Source of the DNA: Cymbidium sinense
Lineage: Eukaryota; Streptophyta; Magnoliopsida; Asparagales; Orchidaceae
Reading direction: 5' to 3'
NCBI GenBank assembly: GCA_021442155.1
Contig: CM038228.1
Location: forward strand, 81,597,095-81,661,094
Length of the DNA: 64,000 nt
The notes under the pieces are model-generated. The model saw only the letters and a program-made list of their open reading frames with translations. It did not search any database and was not told the origin of the DNA. This document shows, piece by piece, positions 14,216 through 27,174 of this stretch. Made by a program: the position numbers and the translations under genes. How positions within the stretch are numbered: the first letter of the stretch is position 1; every line of letters starts with the position of its first letter.

Positions 14216-17200
14216 GATCTATGGTTTAGGAAAGGAATTGAAGGCTTTACCATGGGGTTTGATTAGAGTCGTTCATCCCAATCATGCAGGATGGACGACT
14301 TATGATCTATCCCATTCACGAGTGACGAAAGACGGATGCCGTCTGTCTTCCCTCATTCGATCAGAGCTCACCCAAGCTTGGATTGTCTCCAAATTCTTCC
14401 CACACCTTTGGGGAAGGGAGACGCACACATCCAACAGTCAAAAATCCATGAATTTCATATTTCCTTCATAAAATACCAACTCACTTTTCCATACAAGGCT
14501 CAGTTTGTGAAATTACCTCACTGGAGCTAATGTTGGTGGTGCAATGTTGAAGGTAGCCTTGCCTAGTTGAGGTGAGGCCCTGTTGAAGAGCTTTGAGCTT
14601 GATTTGGTGTGGAATGCTCAGTTGACCAATCCACGCATGCAAGGGGCTCAGCTCCGATTGAATTCACTCCTCCTAGCTTGGGAATTAGTTTGGTTGGCTT
14701 TAATATGGTATGGTGATGGTGTGGCTAAGAGGAATTGAAATTTAATTTAGTGAGAGGGATTATTGCTCGGGATTGGGATACCCTATTTTATCTTTTCTCG
14801 AGAATGGGCAATGTCGATTGAAGAGGGCTTGGTAATCCTTGGAAACACTCTGAGGGGCTTTGGAATTGACTTAGGAATGCTTATAATGCAAGTCTCTTCA
14901 AAATCATGCTCGAATTGAGGGGGTATATCCCTCAAATTCCAATGACGGATGGACGATAGCGTGCACATGATTTGTACTGGCTCACTGCCGTTCGGCCGTT
15001 GGACTTGTCTCCATCAAGTCAAGGTTGTACGCTAGGGATGGGAGGAGTGATGGGAGACTGCCATAGATCCATTGTACAAGGATGCAAAGGTTTGGATCCA
15101 ATGGGTGCTCAGTTTGGGTTGGAGGTGAGTGAACTCACCTCCCAAAGGTCTTTGGCCAACCTAGGGTGGATTATGTTGGCTAAATGGGCTAGGTGGGGTC
15201 AGGAGAAAGTTCCATGGAGTGTTAAGGGGCTAGGGATGGGATAGTTGACTTTGGCTTAGATCTATAAGTTTTGGAGTTTAAATCCTATGGTTTGATGGCT
15301 AATCCCCTTGTTGGGGCATAGTTGGCTTTTGGGGAGGTCTTAGGCTGACCTAGGGTGAGTTTAAGTAGAGTTAGGTTAGCCCACAAGATCTCATAAGTTG
15401 GATTTGAGTAGTTTGGCTTGGATCGGTCAAATGGGTTCCATTTGGGCTAGGTTGGGTTGGGTTGACCAATTGGTCTAATTAGGTCAATCCAAGGCTTGGG
15501 TTAATTTCAGATGATGATTTGAGATATTTTGGTTCAATTAATTTGGATTGGTTTGGCCTAGATCTGGATTTGACTTATTTGGATTCAAAAGGATCAAATT
15601 GGTCAAGTTAACCAATTTGACTAATTTGACCAAATTAGGTTGGGTTAGGTGTTGAGTCAAGTTCAATTGGTTGATTGAAAATGATTGCAGGCTTTAGTTT
15701 GGTTTAAATTGGAATTAATTTAAATTTTGGTCAATTTGACCTTTTAGGTCAATTTGGACTAGGTTGGGTCAAGTTTACCAATTGGTCATCTTGGGCTCAA
15801 TCATGGCTTTGGTCAAGTTCAATAAGTGATTTGGGATGAACTTGAGCCATTGGTTGCAATCAATTTAGGTTAAATCATGATTTGACCTATTTTGGCTTTT
15901 TTTAGGCCAATTTGGGTCAACATAGGTCAAGTGGCCAATTAGGCTTGGTTTGGCTCAATTGATAGTTTGGCCATGTTCAATCATTAATTATGAATGGGTT
16001 TGAGTCAATGGTTTCAATCAATTTAGCATATGATGGATTTTGGCTAGTTTGGGTTTCATTTGGGCTAAATATTGACTTGTTCAAAGGCTAGGTATGGCTT
16101 GGTTTGACCCAATTCAATGCAATTGATCACCTCATAATGATTGTTGATCACGATTGAGGTTTAGATGGGCTTAGTTCAATCCAATTTGGGTTGGAATAGA
16201 AATTGGCTCAAAAAGATCCATTAGGTCACTTTAGGTCAAGTGAGCCTAAATTGGTCAATTGGCTTGATCAAGGTTTGATTCAAGTTTAGTTGAACTCACA
16301 TATGAGCCTAGGATTTAAATATAAATTCAATTGCAATTGGTTTGGAGCCAAGTGAGTTTTGGTTCATACAACAATTTCAAGCCAAAAGGGGTTAACTTGG
16401 GCTTGATTTGGGTTGACTTGGACTTGGTTTGATAATGGTGGTTTATATTTATATTTGAATCAATGATTGAAGGAATGATTGAATCATGAAGGAATTCATG
16501 AGGTTCGAGTTGATTTAGATGTCATTTAGCCAAGTTCAAAAGTTTGGCTAAACGGGCTAAAATTAGGAATTTGATTTGATTTGAGTTTGGTTTTGGTTAT
16601 TTGAATTTATATTTCATTTATATTTATGAATATAAATGGAGATATAAATGGGTTATGAGAAAATCACATGAGTTTGGAGTGATTCCGAAGCAAATTTGAT
16701 TAAGCTTAGGGGTGTAGGTTTAAAGACTTGGATTTTGAAATGGTTTGATTTTTTTTGGTCATTAGAGGGTGGGTTTCATTTATATTTATGAACATAAATG
16801 AAGGAATGATTAATTTATAAAGAAATCAATCATGTTTGGGTTGATTTGGATCAAGATTTGCTTAGGTTTATGGAGGTGGGTTCATATGTCTTAAGAAGGG
16901 TCTTAATTTGGTTTGATTTATTTTGATTTGATTTGAATGGTTTGAATTTGGATTTCATTTATATTTGTGAATATAAATGAAGGAATAATTGATTTATAAA
17001 GAAGTCAATCAAGTTTGAGGTGGTTTGAAGGATTTTTGGCTAAGCACATAAAGGTGGTTCATATGGCTTAGGATGAGATTTTGAAAATTGGAGTTAATCA
17101 TGGGTTTCAATCATATGGAGTTTGGAATTGATTTATGATTTGAGATTGAATTTGATAATTGCGAAAATCAATTGGATTGGGGTTGATTTGAACTTGGTTA

Positions 17201-17549
17201 AGACTGACTCCATGAGATAAAGTCAAGGGCTTAGGAAGGGATTTGGAGTTAATCATGGGTTTCAATAATTTGATAGTTTGATTTGATTTTGGGGTTTTGA
17301 ATTTGAATTTGAGCTTTGGGTTTGAAAGAGGGAAGCAAGGATTGGGTTTGGGTTATAGGGTAGGTAAGTCTTCCCAAATTCCTAAGGCACAACTTATTCC
17401 AATGGTTAACTCTTCTAAGTCTCTAGGGTTAGGTTAAGTGTTCACCTAATCACTAGAAGTGTCTTAAGATTAAGGAACTCTTAGTGTCTATGAGAGTCCT
17501 AGATCTATGATGAGGAAGTTGAGAGCTCACTCTAAAAGTGAGATCAACA

Positions 17550-17554
17550 CTCAA
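17550..17554. repeat. Target site duplication, right copy (CTCAA)
   Basis: CTCAA immediately follows GATCAACA, the plus-strand view of the LTR start TGTTGATC. It is identical to 9239-9243. Confidence 0.85.
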
Positions 17555-18895
17555 CTAAATCAAACTCAACCCAAAATTAAGCTAACTAAACCCAATTGAC
17601 TCACTTGATCCAAATTGGCCAATTTGATCTACATGATCCAAAATCTAATTTAATCCAAATCAAAGTGAATTAAGCCAATCAAAACTTCATGTCATGATTG
17701 TTGATCATCCTAGGTTAATCAATTGTCATGAATTGAGTCAAACTAAGTCAAACTAGCTTGTTGACTAAGTCAACCCTTTAACCCATATGAATTTAAACTA
17801 GCCAAATTGTAACCTAAGTAAAATCCATTGAAACCAATGAGTCAAATCAACTCGAAACTAACGTTTGAACATGAATTGACCTCCAATTGAGCCAAACCAA
17901 ACCCAATTGGCCCTCTTAACCCAAGTTAACCAAACTTGACCTAAAGGATCGAACCAATTAAGACCTAATAAAATCCAAATTGAACTCAACCAAAGCCTAC
18001 AATATATTCCAAATGATCAACTAAACCCAAACCAAGTCATGACCCAAGCCAATTTGGTCAATTTGGTCAAATTGGTCAACTAGACTCATTTAACCCAAAT
18101 AAACTCAAATGAGCTAAAATCAAATCCAAACCAAATTAAACCAAACCAAGGACACCAATACACTCCAAATGGTCTTAGGAACTTGACCCAACCCTTTATT
18201 TGACCCAATTTGATCAATTGACCAACCTAACTCGATTTGATCCAATTTGACTTAAATGGGTCAAATTGAGTCAAATTGAACCTAATGAACTCCAAATGAC
18301 ATGAAATTTGGTCCAACTCACTTTTGACTCATTTCAAATCTGGCCAAATCAAATTCAATGCCAAATGGCCACTATACCCTTGGACTAGGGGTATCACATG
18401 AGACAAAACACCCATGTAAATTGTCATTTTCCTTCCTTGGCCACTTGACACTCATTCATTGGTCCACCTAGGCTCCAAGGACACTAACCAACCTGACCCA
18501 AGAGGTGGTTGGGTTAGCCATGACTCATGGGGAGGTGAATTCACCTCACCTCCCCCATTGGAACACTTGTCAAGCAAGGACTCCCACTCCCCTTTCCTTG
18601 GTTGCATTTTCACACCTTCCTCCACTCAAGTGAAGCCACCTAGGATGATTCTCTGCCATTCCCAGCCACCCCAAGTCATAGGACTTCCACTAGGGGCCAA
18701 AAACCACCATTAGAGGAGATTTTTGGCCAAAACTAAACATATAGGATGGAGAGGCTGAGAACTTATCATTCTAACCTCATTTCACTCTCCAAGAGCTCCC
18801 CAAACAACCAACATTCATTCCCCTACTTCCTTTAAGCTAAAGCCACCAAAATTCAAGCAGATTTTGGTAAAGAAATGACAACTCCTGGTGGATAC
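17555..18895 (+). mobile_element. LTR L0, continuation after the solo LTR
   Basis: The sequence picks up where 9243 left off. It carries the TTGACC-rich array (17560-18350), then unique LTR sequence resembling the corresponding part of the LTR at 39664 (compare 18830-18860 with 41590-41630). It stops at 18895, where LTR L1 begins. The remaining 3' part of L0 is not visible in this window. The open frame at 18459-18713 lies in LTR sequence and has no recognisable domain. Confidence 0.65.
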
Positions 18896-19319
18896 TATTG
18901 ACCTCATTTTTTAGAATGAGCTCTCAACACCTCCATCTTAGGCTTAGGACTTCTCTTAGATGTTAAGAGTTCCTTAGTCTTAAGACATAGCTAGTGATTA
19001 GGTGGACACTCCAACCTAGCCCTAGAAGACTTAGAAGAGTTAGCCACATGAATATGTCATGCCTTAGGGGTGTTATGAAAATATCCTACCCTTTAGCTTA
19101 AACCATTCCTCATTATCCATCTTTCAAGTCGAACTCCAAATCAATTCTATTTGATTTTATCAAACTCAAATCAATTCCATGATTCAATTCCATGATTGAA
19201 ACCCATGACCAAATTCCATCAAAATTCCTATGTTAAAATTTCCTAAGTCCTTAACCCTTTCTTAAGGACTTAACCAAAATCATGATCTAAACCTATTCAA
19301 ATCTTTGAGATTTTTCCAT

Positions 19320-19900
19320 GATCCATTTATCTTCTCATTTATATTCCTATATATAAATGAAATATAAATTCAAACCCATCAAATCAAATTCAAAATTCAA
19401 AATTAATTCGTGAAATTTTTTCTAAATTCTTTTAATTTTCCATTAAAGGACTTAGCCAAAATCAACTCTAAAACTTGACCAAATCATTCAAATCCTTGAG
19501 ATTTCTCAAAACTTATTTGTATTCTCATTTATATTCTCATATATAAATGCAATATAAATAAAAATCATTTAAATCTAATTCAAAAATTAAATTCCAAATT
19601 TAAAATGCTTGAAATTCCCTTAAATCCTTTAATTTTTCATTAATGGGTTTAACCTAAACTTTGATCAAACCACTTCAAAGTCATGAGATTTTCTGAAAAC
19701 TTATTTATATCGTCATTTATGTTCTCATATATAAATGAAATATAAATATACAATCAATCAATCTAATTCAAAAATTAAATTTCAAATTAAAAATTCTCTT
19801 AAATCCTTTAAATTCCCTTTAATGGATTTAACCCAAATCATGATTAAACTCTTTCAAACACTTAGAATTTTCTCATAGTTAATATAAATTCAAACAATCA
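19320..19900 (+). repeat. Array of ~180-bp units with A/T palindrome (L1)
   Basis: Units recur with CATTTATATTC..ATATAAATG near 19335, 19515 and 19695, that is about 180 bp apart. Between palindromes lies CTTAAATCCTTTAATTTTCC and the ACTTAGCC/TTTAACCC motif. The same array occurs at 27600-28230 and 57350-57970. Confidence 0.75.
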
Positions 19901-20219
19901 AAACATAATCCAAAAATCAAACTCAAATCAACTCAAAATCCAATCTAAGCCTTTCAAGTCAAAATCTTGAACTTAGCTAAATCACTTCAAATCAAGCCAA
20001 ATCCTTGATTGTCTCTCATGGTTCAATTAATCTTACAATCATTAGCTCATATATAAATCCAAACCTCAATCAAACAATCAAAACCCAAATCAAAAATCAA
20101 ACCCAAGACCCCTTCATATTCTTCCTTTGAATATGAAATTGTCAAATAGATCAAAATCTATTTGACTTCAAACCTCTTGTAAATGGATTTATATTTCAAT
20201 CATAAGTCCTTGTACAAGA

Positions 20220-21120
20220 TCAATAAACTTAAAATCAAGCTTTGACCAAGCCATTTGACCCACTTAGGCTCACTTGACCCAAAGTGACCCAAAGTACCCT
20301 TATGAGCCAACTTTTAATCCTAACCAAATTGGATTGAACCAAACTCATATATCCCTCTCATCATGATCAAATTGGGTCAAACTTAAGGGTTGACCAAGTC
20401 AACACTTAACCTAAAATGAAACCTAACATAGCCAAATTCCACCATATGCCAAATTGATTGAAACCATTGATCCAAGTTCACTCATGAATTATGTTTGAAC
20501 TTGACCAAGCCAACATTTGAGCCTAACCTAGCCCAATTGGCCCACTTGACCCAAGTTGACCCATTTCGACCTAAAGGGCCAAAATGTGTCAAAACTTGAT
20601 CTAAGCCAAATTGATTAAAACCAATGGGTCGTGTCCATCCCAAATCACTTGTGGAACTTGACCAAAGCCTCAATTGGCCAACTAGACCCAACCTAGCCCA
20701 ATTGACCTTAGACCCAACATGACCTAAAGGGGTCATGTTGAGCTAAAATTGGACTTAACCTAAATTGACTGGAAACAAGGATAGCAATCCCATCCATATG
20801 ACTATCCAAACCTAAAACTACCCTTGACCTAACCGAAATAGGTCAAATGGGTCAAATGGGTCAACTTGACCCATTTGACCTAAATGAATCATATGAGCCA
20901 AAACCAAATCTAATCCAAATTGAACCAAACCAAAGGCACCAAAATATTTCAAATGGTCATATGAACTTGACCCAACCCTTGGTTTGACTCAATTTAACCT
21001 ATTGGTCAACTTGACCCAAGTTGACCTATTTTAACCTAAACGGGTCGGCATGAGCCAAACCCTATCAAATGGATTCCAAATCCAACGAAACTTAGCCCAA
21101 CCTATTTTCTCAACATACCA
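20220..21120 (+). repeat. TTGACC-rich tandem array (L1)
   Basis: Degenerate units of about 150 bp share the words CCAAATTGATTGAAACCA, TTGACCCAAGTTGACCCA and GGGTCAAAT. It is collinear with 28550-29470 and 58300-59200. Confidence 0.75.
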
Positions 21121-22199
21121 AACATACCTAAATTAAAAAAAAAAATAAAATGGCCATTTTACCCCTAGACCATTGAACAAATTTTAGCCAGCCCATGAGT
21201 AATTTGGTCATACACTCATCACAATTACTTGAGGCTTTCCTAAAAGCTCAAAGGGACCTAGTGATCAGTGGTGCACCAAACCCAATGGGTTTGGGTCAAC
21301 CCATTTGGCCCATAGACCAAATCTGACTACCTATGGAAAAATTCAATTTTTAAACTCCCCCATATGCTCAATTTGATGCACATGGGAGTTAGCATTCCAC
21401 TCCTCTAGCCAAATCCACCATGTGCACACTTCAAACAACCTAAACAACCCACTCCATAAGATCAATTGGATCAATATGGCAAGTTCATTGCTAGCCATCT
21501 GATTGCCATAGGGGAAGATATACTTCTCCTAATTCACTAAAATTTTCATTCACTCTTGATCGATTGAAACCTAGGAACTCTTAACAACCACCTCAGAGCT
21601 TTCCCAAGGTCCCTAGAGAGGATTTGAATCTTGCATTCTTCGATTTTGCATAGTGCAAAATAAGGGAGCTCGATCTAATAGTGAATTTTCCCTGCACTTA
21701 ATCTCCTTCCAATTCCTCTTGCACACTTGATCTAGGAGCTAAGTCGAATTAGCCCAAGCTTTCTCTGAAGTTTTAGAGGCAAGGGATAGCTTAATTCAAC
21801 CAAAGCAGCAAAAGGATTGAAGAGGATTTGGTCCACCCATTCATCCACTCAATCTCAAGGCCCAGGAACTTCAACAGGGCTTCATCTCCACTAGATGAAG
21901 CTACCTCATCGATCTCGAGTGCCGGTGATCACCTCTGGCAAGGTTAGTGATTTTTCGACCACTTAGATTAAGAGGTGTTGGTCTTTTGTGAGAGGAATTT
22001 TCATTGCATGTGAAATCCACCGTTGGATTGGCTGCTCTATTTTTTTTAGATGGCGTGGGTTGAGTCTTGAATGAATCTATGCTAGATCAGGCTCAGATCT
22101 CCCCTTGGATCATGGACGGTCTCCATTCATCCTCGGAAGAACACCATCTGCCCTTCCTGCATTTTAGATGTTGAGATTATTAGGCACATTTATATATCC

Positions 22200-22360
22200 G
22201 ATCGATTTATAAGCTGGTGTAGCCGCTTGATCAAAGATCAAACGCCGGGATAACACGTGCGCCGCCCTTGATGTGATATTTAAGTGGATGGCTCACAGAA
22301 TGATGCATGTAAAGCACGCTGACCGTCGCCGCCACGTGTCACTCCGTAAGCTGGCATTAG
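22200..22360 (+). promoter_or_regulatory. Candidate LTR promoter zone in L1
   Basis: This CpG-richer zone contains AACGCCGGGATAACACGTGC, a G-box-like CACGTG and a TATA-like GATATTTAAG near 22268. It is matched in position by 30560-30720 and 60300-60500. Its role is inferred. Confidence 0.3.
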
Positions 22361-24323
22361 GTAGGGATTAGTTAAAGATTATTAATAATTCCTAATTAAT
22401 TCAGAAATCTTCAAAAAATCATAACTCCTATAATAAAAATTAAAAAAATAAAAAGAAAAATGCAATGGATAGATAATTTTATCTAGAATATTTTAAAAAT
22501 ATTTTTAATAAATTTTAAATTTTCATTTTCTCTAACTTTAGGTTTCTTTAGGAATTTTAATTAGCTAATTATTCCCCAATTAAGTCATTAATTGATCTCA
22601 AACTTTTATGGTTCATTTTAGGGGATGACCTCTGCCTCCTCTAATTTTCTTAAGATTTATTGAGGCCTTAATTGGGAAAATTGCTAACTCATTCCCTGAT
22701 TACCCCTTTCATGTAATTAAAGGTAATTAAGGTGTGATTAGTGGATTTACCCTATGATTATATTTGATTAAGGTCAGATCCAGTTAGTAGGGGTTTTATG
22801 GAATAATTTTGGGGTATTTCCCCTAAGCTATTTCCTAAACCCCCTATTCTCTCCTTAATCCCCTCTTAATTAAGGGTTAACTCATTAATTACCCTTTAAA
22901 TAATTTTTAAAAATTCTAAAAAGTTCTAGAAATTAATTAATCTATCTTGGGTAGATGCTTAAATTTTTAATAGCCTATGTCAAAATAAGGAAATTAAAAT
23001 CGCTCTCATAATTATGAAAGGGTATTTTAAAAAGTACTTAAGCTAAACCCCTTAGCTTAATTAACTTTTAATTATGAGCCAAATTGCATTAGGACTTTTT
23101 GTTATTAGGTGCATTGTAAATTTAAATACCTTGTTAGTTTTATGTCATCTCATTGGCTCATAATTACTTAGTTAATTTTTCTAAGGTGGTGTATGTAAGG
23201 GTTAATTAAGCCACTTAATTCATACCTTAGCATAATCAATGCTTAAAAAATAGATTTAATTATCTAAAAATTAAACAAAAATATAAAAAACATGTGAGAA
23301 TGGGTTAAGAATATCAAACTCATCTCACCTTTTCAAAATTAAATCAAACTTCAAACTAAACAAAAATTATTTTAAAACTCACTTTGATTTATTCTAAATT
23401 TTCTTATTCTTTAAGAATGTCTTTAGGATTTAAGTAAAGTGAGTTTATTTACATGCTTTTATTGCTTTATATCTTTTCCAACATGTTAAGTTGTATGACA
23501 TGTGATTCATGTATTCATAAGTTCATGTTTCAAAATTTTAAAATGAAATTGTTTACTTTATGTCAAGTGTGCGTGTGTTGGCTAAAGTAAAATATGAGTG
23601 GCTATTATCACTACTAAATTCAAAGTATTTTCAAAACTTATAAATGAAATATCAATTTTGAAAGTATGCTATTCATATCTTAATTATTAACTTGCATGTG
23701 ATAGATTATAAAGTAATGTTTAGTGTAGCCTTTCCTTCCTTTCTTATGTTAGCATAGTTTTGAATAGGGGTTAGTAAGATGTAGGGTTCATTTGAAAAGA
23801 ACCCAACACTTACTTAATTTCAAACCCCATTCATCCTTATTCTCTAACTTAAGAAGGATTGCCTGTCCTTGCATGAATAAATTGCATAAACAAAAATGAA
23901 ACTATTAAATAACTTTTGCATCGTCTTTTTCCACTTTGTTTCTTTTATATGCATGTTAGTATTTAAGGAAAGTGGTATATTAGTATGGAAAATCCCGAGG
24001 TTGCAAGGCTTTAAGTAGTCCTAAGTAGGTCTTGTACCTTACACCTCTGGTTAACAATGGCGCTGTACTCACTTATGCCTTTCTTACTTTCAGTGCATGT
24101 ATGTGAAATTTTGGATAACGAAAACCATTTCTACTTAAGAAAAGTCATGCATGTTTAACTTATAAATTTTCTTAAATGGATTACTTAGCATGCATCATAA
24201 AGTGTGTTAACTATTCTCATTTGCATGTATATATATGGTTAGGGTCCATCTATATGCATGATATATATGTTGGGAAAGAATTGAAGTAATGTGTGTTATG
24301 TGAATTTTGATTCATTTTAGGTT

Positions 24324-24619
24324 TGGAGGAGAGTCGCCTACAGGCGTGCCAGAACGTTGAGTTGTACAAGGCCAAAATGATTCAAACTCATAACAAGCTG
24401 GTTCACCCTAGGTCTTTTTGAGTAGGAGTACTTATGTTAGTCCTAAGGAGACCAATTATTGCCCCTCAAAAGATTGGAGGTAAGTTTCAACCCACATGGG
24501 AAGGCCCCTATGTCATAGAGAAGGCCTACCACGGTGGATCTTATCAGTTCATTGATTGTAAAGGGGAACACCCGATGCTTCCAATTAATGTGCTCTATCT
24601 AAAAAAATATTACCCATGA
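24324..24619 (+). pseudogene. Integrase C-terminal fragment (Ty3/gypsy)
   Basis: This is the last ~98 codons of a Ty3/gypsy integrase, the enzyme that inserts retroelement cDNA into the genome. The frame begins LEESRLQACQNVELYKAKMI at the L1 junction, has one in-frame TGA (near 24419), and continues through PRSF and VGVL to an end in LKKYYP and a TGA stop at 24617-24619. The stretch GGKFQPTWEGPYVIEKAYHG is the GPY/F chromodomain-less C-terminal motif typical of the family. The zinc-binding HHCC and catalytic DDE core are absent, removed at the junction with L1. Downstream is the long 3' untranslated region and LTR L2, the normal gene order for a Tat/Ogre-type element. It is non-functional. 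Confidence 0.85.
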
Positions 24620-27174
24620 AATAAATCATGTTTAAAAATAATTCTATCAATCAATAAAAATTTGATTCCATTTCATCAAAATCTTCTCTTCTTTTGAAGC
24701 GTTGTTTGCTTGTCTTGTGAATCCATTATGACGTGTTTAGGGTAGGTATAAGAGTTCCCTAGTGGCATCCTATCCCTCTTTCACAACACAAAAATAATCA
24801 AACACAATCTCCTAGCGCTATTAGAATAAGTGTAAGAGAACCCGAGAGGTATCCTATTTTGATTTAGCACAACTAAGTTAGGTATAAGAGAACCCAAGTG
24901 GCATCCTTTCTTAGTGGGAATTCCCGGTTGCCATCCGTGACACCATTCCGTCAAAATCCCCTGGCATGTTTAGGGTAGGTGTAAGAGTCCCCCAGAGGCA
25001 TCCTATTCCTTTTAACATAAGCACAATAACAAACACAAATCTTTTATCTCAAGCTATTTGATGTGGGAGCAGGCCCCCTGTGGCACTCACTCATTAGTTG
25101 CTCTAGGTCGAGTCTACATGCTACCTCGCTAGTATGTCACCTCGGCGGTCACTTGTTTGGAAGATGTGAGTCCCCGTGCTTTCTTCCTAACTTGACAGTT
25201 ACAAACCAATGAGCACCTTGTTAGTATAGTAGACTTCACTGCCCAGCCAGCAAGCTACTTCATGTTGATTTTATTTAAAGAAGATGTGAGTCCCCGTGCT
25301 TTCTTCTTGAACTAATCATCATGATATAACTAGGTCGAGTATATTTGAGATTTAGGATATGTCCCTCAAAGGCTCTTTCCCTCTTGACTATATTTAAGTT
25401 GATATAAGTTCCCAGTGGCACTCAAGAATTTCAGTCGATGACACCTATCGTAAGATAAACTATCCCAAAGAATCACCTATAAGAGGATGTAAGTCCCCGA
25501 GCTTTCTTCCTAGGCTGATTGTTGCAAACTAATGGGCACCTTAGGTTGGTTGATGTTCGCTATGCTGATAGCGACTCACCCGGTGAGTACACCACTCTTG
25601 GCAAATGTGAGTCTCTGAGCTTTCTCCTTGAGTTGGACATTGAATACCTATTGGATATATGACTAGCCATGTCATCTTCTCCAGGGTTTTGGATTAAGCC
25701 CTTTGTGGTCCCATCCCCTGTGGGCATTCTATTTGGATCATGTCCTTTGTGACCCTATTTAGACACTACCCAGATTACTTTTGGATTGGACAGTCCCCTT
25801 TCCTAGTAGCCACCCCTGTGGTTGGAGAATTTATTCAGCGGATACACAAATTCTCCCTTAGTTTTAGTATATCTGAGATAGATCTAGGCTGATATAAGCT
25901 CCTTCTCAGTTTGATTCCTTGCAAACTAACAAGGTCCATGATAAACAAACTAAACAAAATAAATAAAATAAATTTGCTTATGGATTAGGAATTCAGTCCC
26001 CCAAAGGGCCTTTTTTCCCAAATAGGCATCCTATCTTTAGGGCAGTTTCAGCAAAACTCCCTATAGGAATTGCCTGACTACCTGAGTTGAGATAAGTCCC
26101 TGGGTTGGTACTCACTTTGTAGTCGCCTTTAGATCGAGTTCAATCTATTTTGATTAAAAGCAGGTTACCCTAATAGTCATTTTACTTTGGAAGATGTAAA
26201 ACTATGACACATTCTTTCTAGCATGATTGTCATAAATCGACGGGTAGCCTTAGGTCGGGTTTGATTTATTGCTCAAAGCAACTAATCACCCCAATGATAT
26301 TTTATAGTGGAAGATGTGAGTCCTTGAACTTTCTTCCTTTCAATTGATCATTGCAAACCGAAAGGCACTCCTTTGGTCAGATAGTTCTTCCATCGACCAA
26401 GAAGTTACTCCCTTTGGTTCAGTAAATATGAGATAGGTCTAGCCTGATATAAGCTCCTTCTCAGTATGGTCCATCACAAACCAATGGAATCCATCAAAAT
26501 AAATCTAAAAATGAAATTAATCTTGACTATCTTTGAGTTGATCTAAGTCCCCGCATGCTCACTCAAATCGACCATAGGTTGGTTTTAATCTTTGTTTTTC
26601 CGATGTTTATCCCAAAGAATTGGTCCCTATTTTGGAGGATGTAAGTCAACTATGTTTTTTTCCTATAACAACTATTGCATATTGAAAGGCATCCCATTGG
26701 TTGGTAAGTCTTACTATGTTTTTAGTAGACTACCCCTTTGGATTGGTAAATCTGAATTAGGTCTAGGCCTCCGTGGCTCCTACTCACTGCAGTCCATCGC
26801 AAACCAATAGGGTCCATCTAAAAAATCCAAATCTAACAAATTGAAACAAATTCAACCCTCTTCCCTAATGGAAATTTCTCCTCAGTGAGACTCAAATCAA
26901 ATCAAACCTCTCTTTCCTTTGTGGATGACTTGAACCTGCTTCCCTAGTGGAAGGTTCACCTACTCTATCCCTAGTGGATTCCCCCTTCCCTCTCTTATAT
27001 CCTTGACATGAGTAGAGCCACATTGCATTTAGTTATGCATTCCTTCTACACCTTGGGTTAGGAGTAGATTGTCTCAATTAGTGCTTGTGATCGTTCGATG
27101 TTGTTGATCGTTGCAGTCAACACTAATACGTGTGGTGTTCTTAGTCAGTCACACCACACTTATTGGGCGCCCTT
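24620..27174 (+). repeat. Repeat-rich region between integrase and 3' LTR
   Basis: This is 2.5 kb of non-coding internal sequence. Irregular direct repeats of about 110-150 bp are built around GAAGATGTGAGTCCCCGTGC and TTTCTTCC (25155, 25280, 25490, 25600, 26310) followed by TGCAAACTAATGGGCACC-type words. A separate set near 24720-25010 repeats AGGTATAAGAGnnCCC and GTGGCATCCTAT. A third set near 25860, 26430 and 26750 repeats GATAGGTCTAGCCTGATATA. The 3' end lacks a clear polypurine tract directly before LTR L2; the last bases are GGGCGCCCT. The region recurs in reverse at 6886-8314. Confidence 0.7.

Larger units (their letters stand above)
9244..17549 (-). mobile_element. Complete 8306-bp solo LTR (S)
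   Basis: Read on the minus strand, it begins TGTTGATCTCACTTTTAGAG at 17549 and ends CACCACA at 9244. It therefore has TG and CA termini, and it is flanked by CTCAA on both sides. No internal region is attached, so it is a solo LTR left by recombination between two LTRs. In its own direction it holds: palindrome units (about 16400-17100), the GGTCAA-rich array (about 15400-16300), a GC-richer zone (14100-15250) with a TTAAATATAA box, the AT-rich TTAATTAA part (12700-14050), two copies of the 80-bp module (12018 and 12260), and a GTACCGCCGTACAACCCG block (about 10715). It lies inside LTR L0. No coding potential is expected. Confidence 0.85.
18896..24318 (+). mobile_element. LTR L1 (second subfamily), 3'-truncated
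   Basis: It starts TATTGACCTCATTTTTTAGA, the LTR terminus with TG changed to TA. It is collinear with L3 (56917-62366), to which it is clearly closer than to L2. Visible parts are a palindrome array (19320-19900), a TTGACC array (20220-21120), a promoter-like zone (22200-22360), an AT-rich part, and one copy of the 80-bp module near 24000-24075. The alignment with L2 stops near 24318, about 2.4 kb before the L2 end. There it joins integrase coding sequence, so an internal deletion or an unrelated join is required. Confidence 0.75.

Noticed and set aside
14214..15244. Several open frames of 60-90 codons
   Set aside because: They fall in the unique part and promoter-like zone of the solo LTR, show no known motif, and have no counterparts at the same position in the other LTRs.
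18459..18713. 84-codon open frame with balanced composition
   Set aside because: Situated in LTR L0 between the TTGACC array and the L1 junction. No domain, and it is not conserved in the matching part of L4.
27150..27174. Polypurine tract before the 3' LTR L2
   Set aside because: The last bases before the LTR are GGGCGCCCT, not a purine run. I could not identify a convincing tract and do not annotate one.
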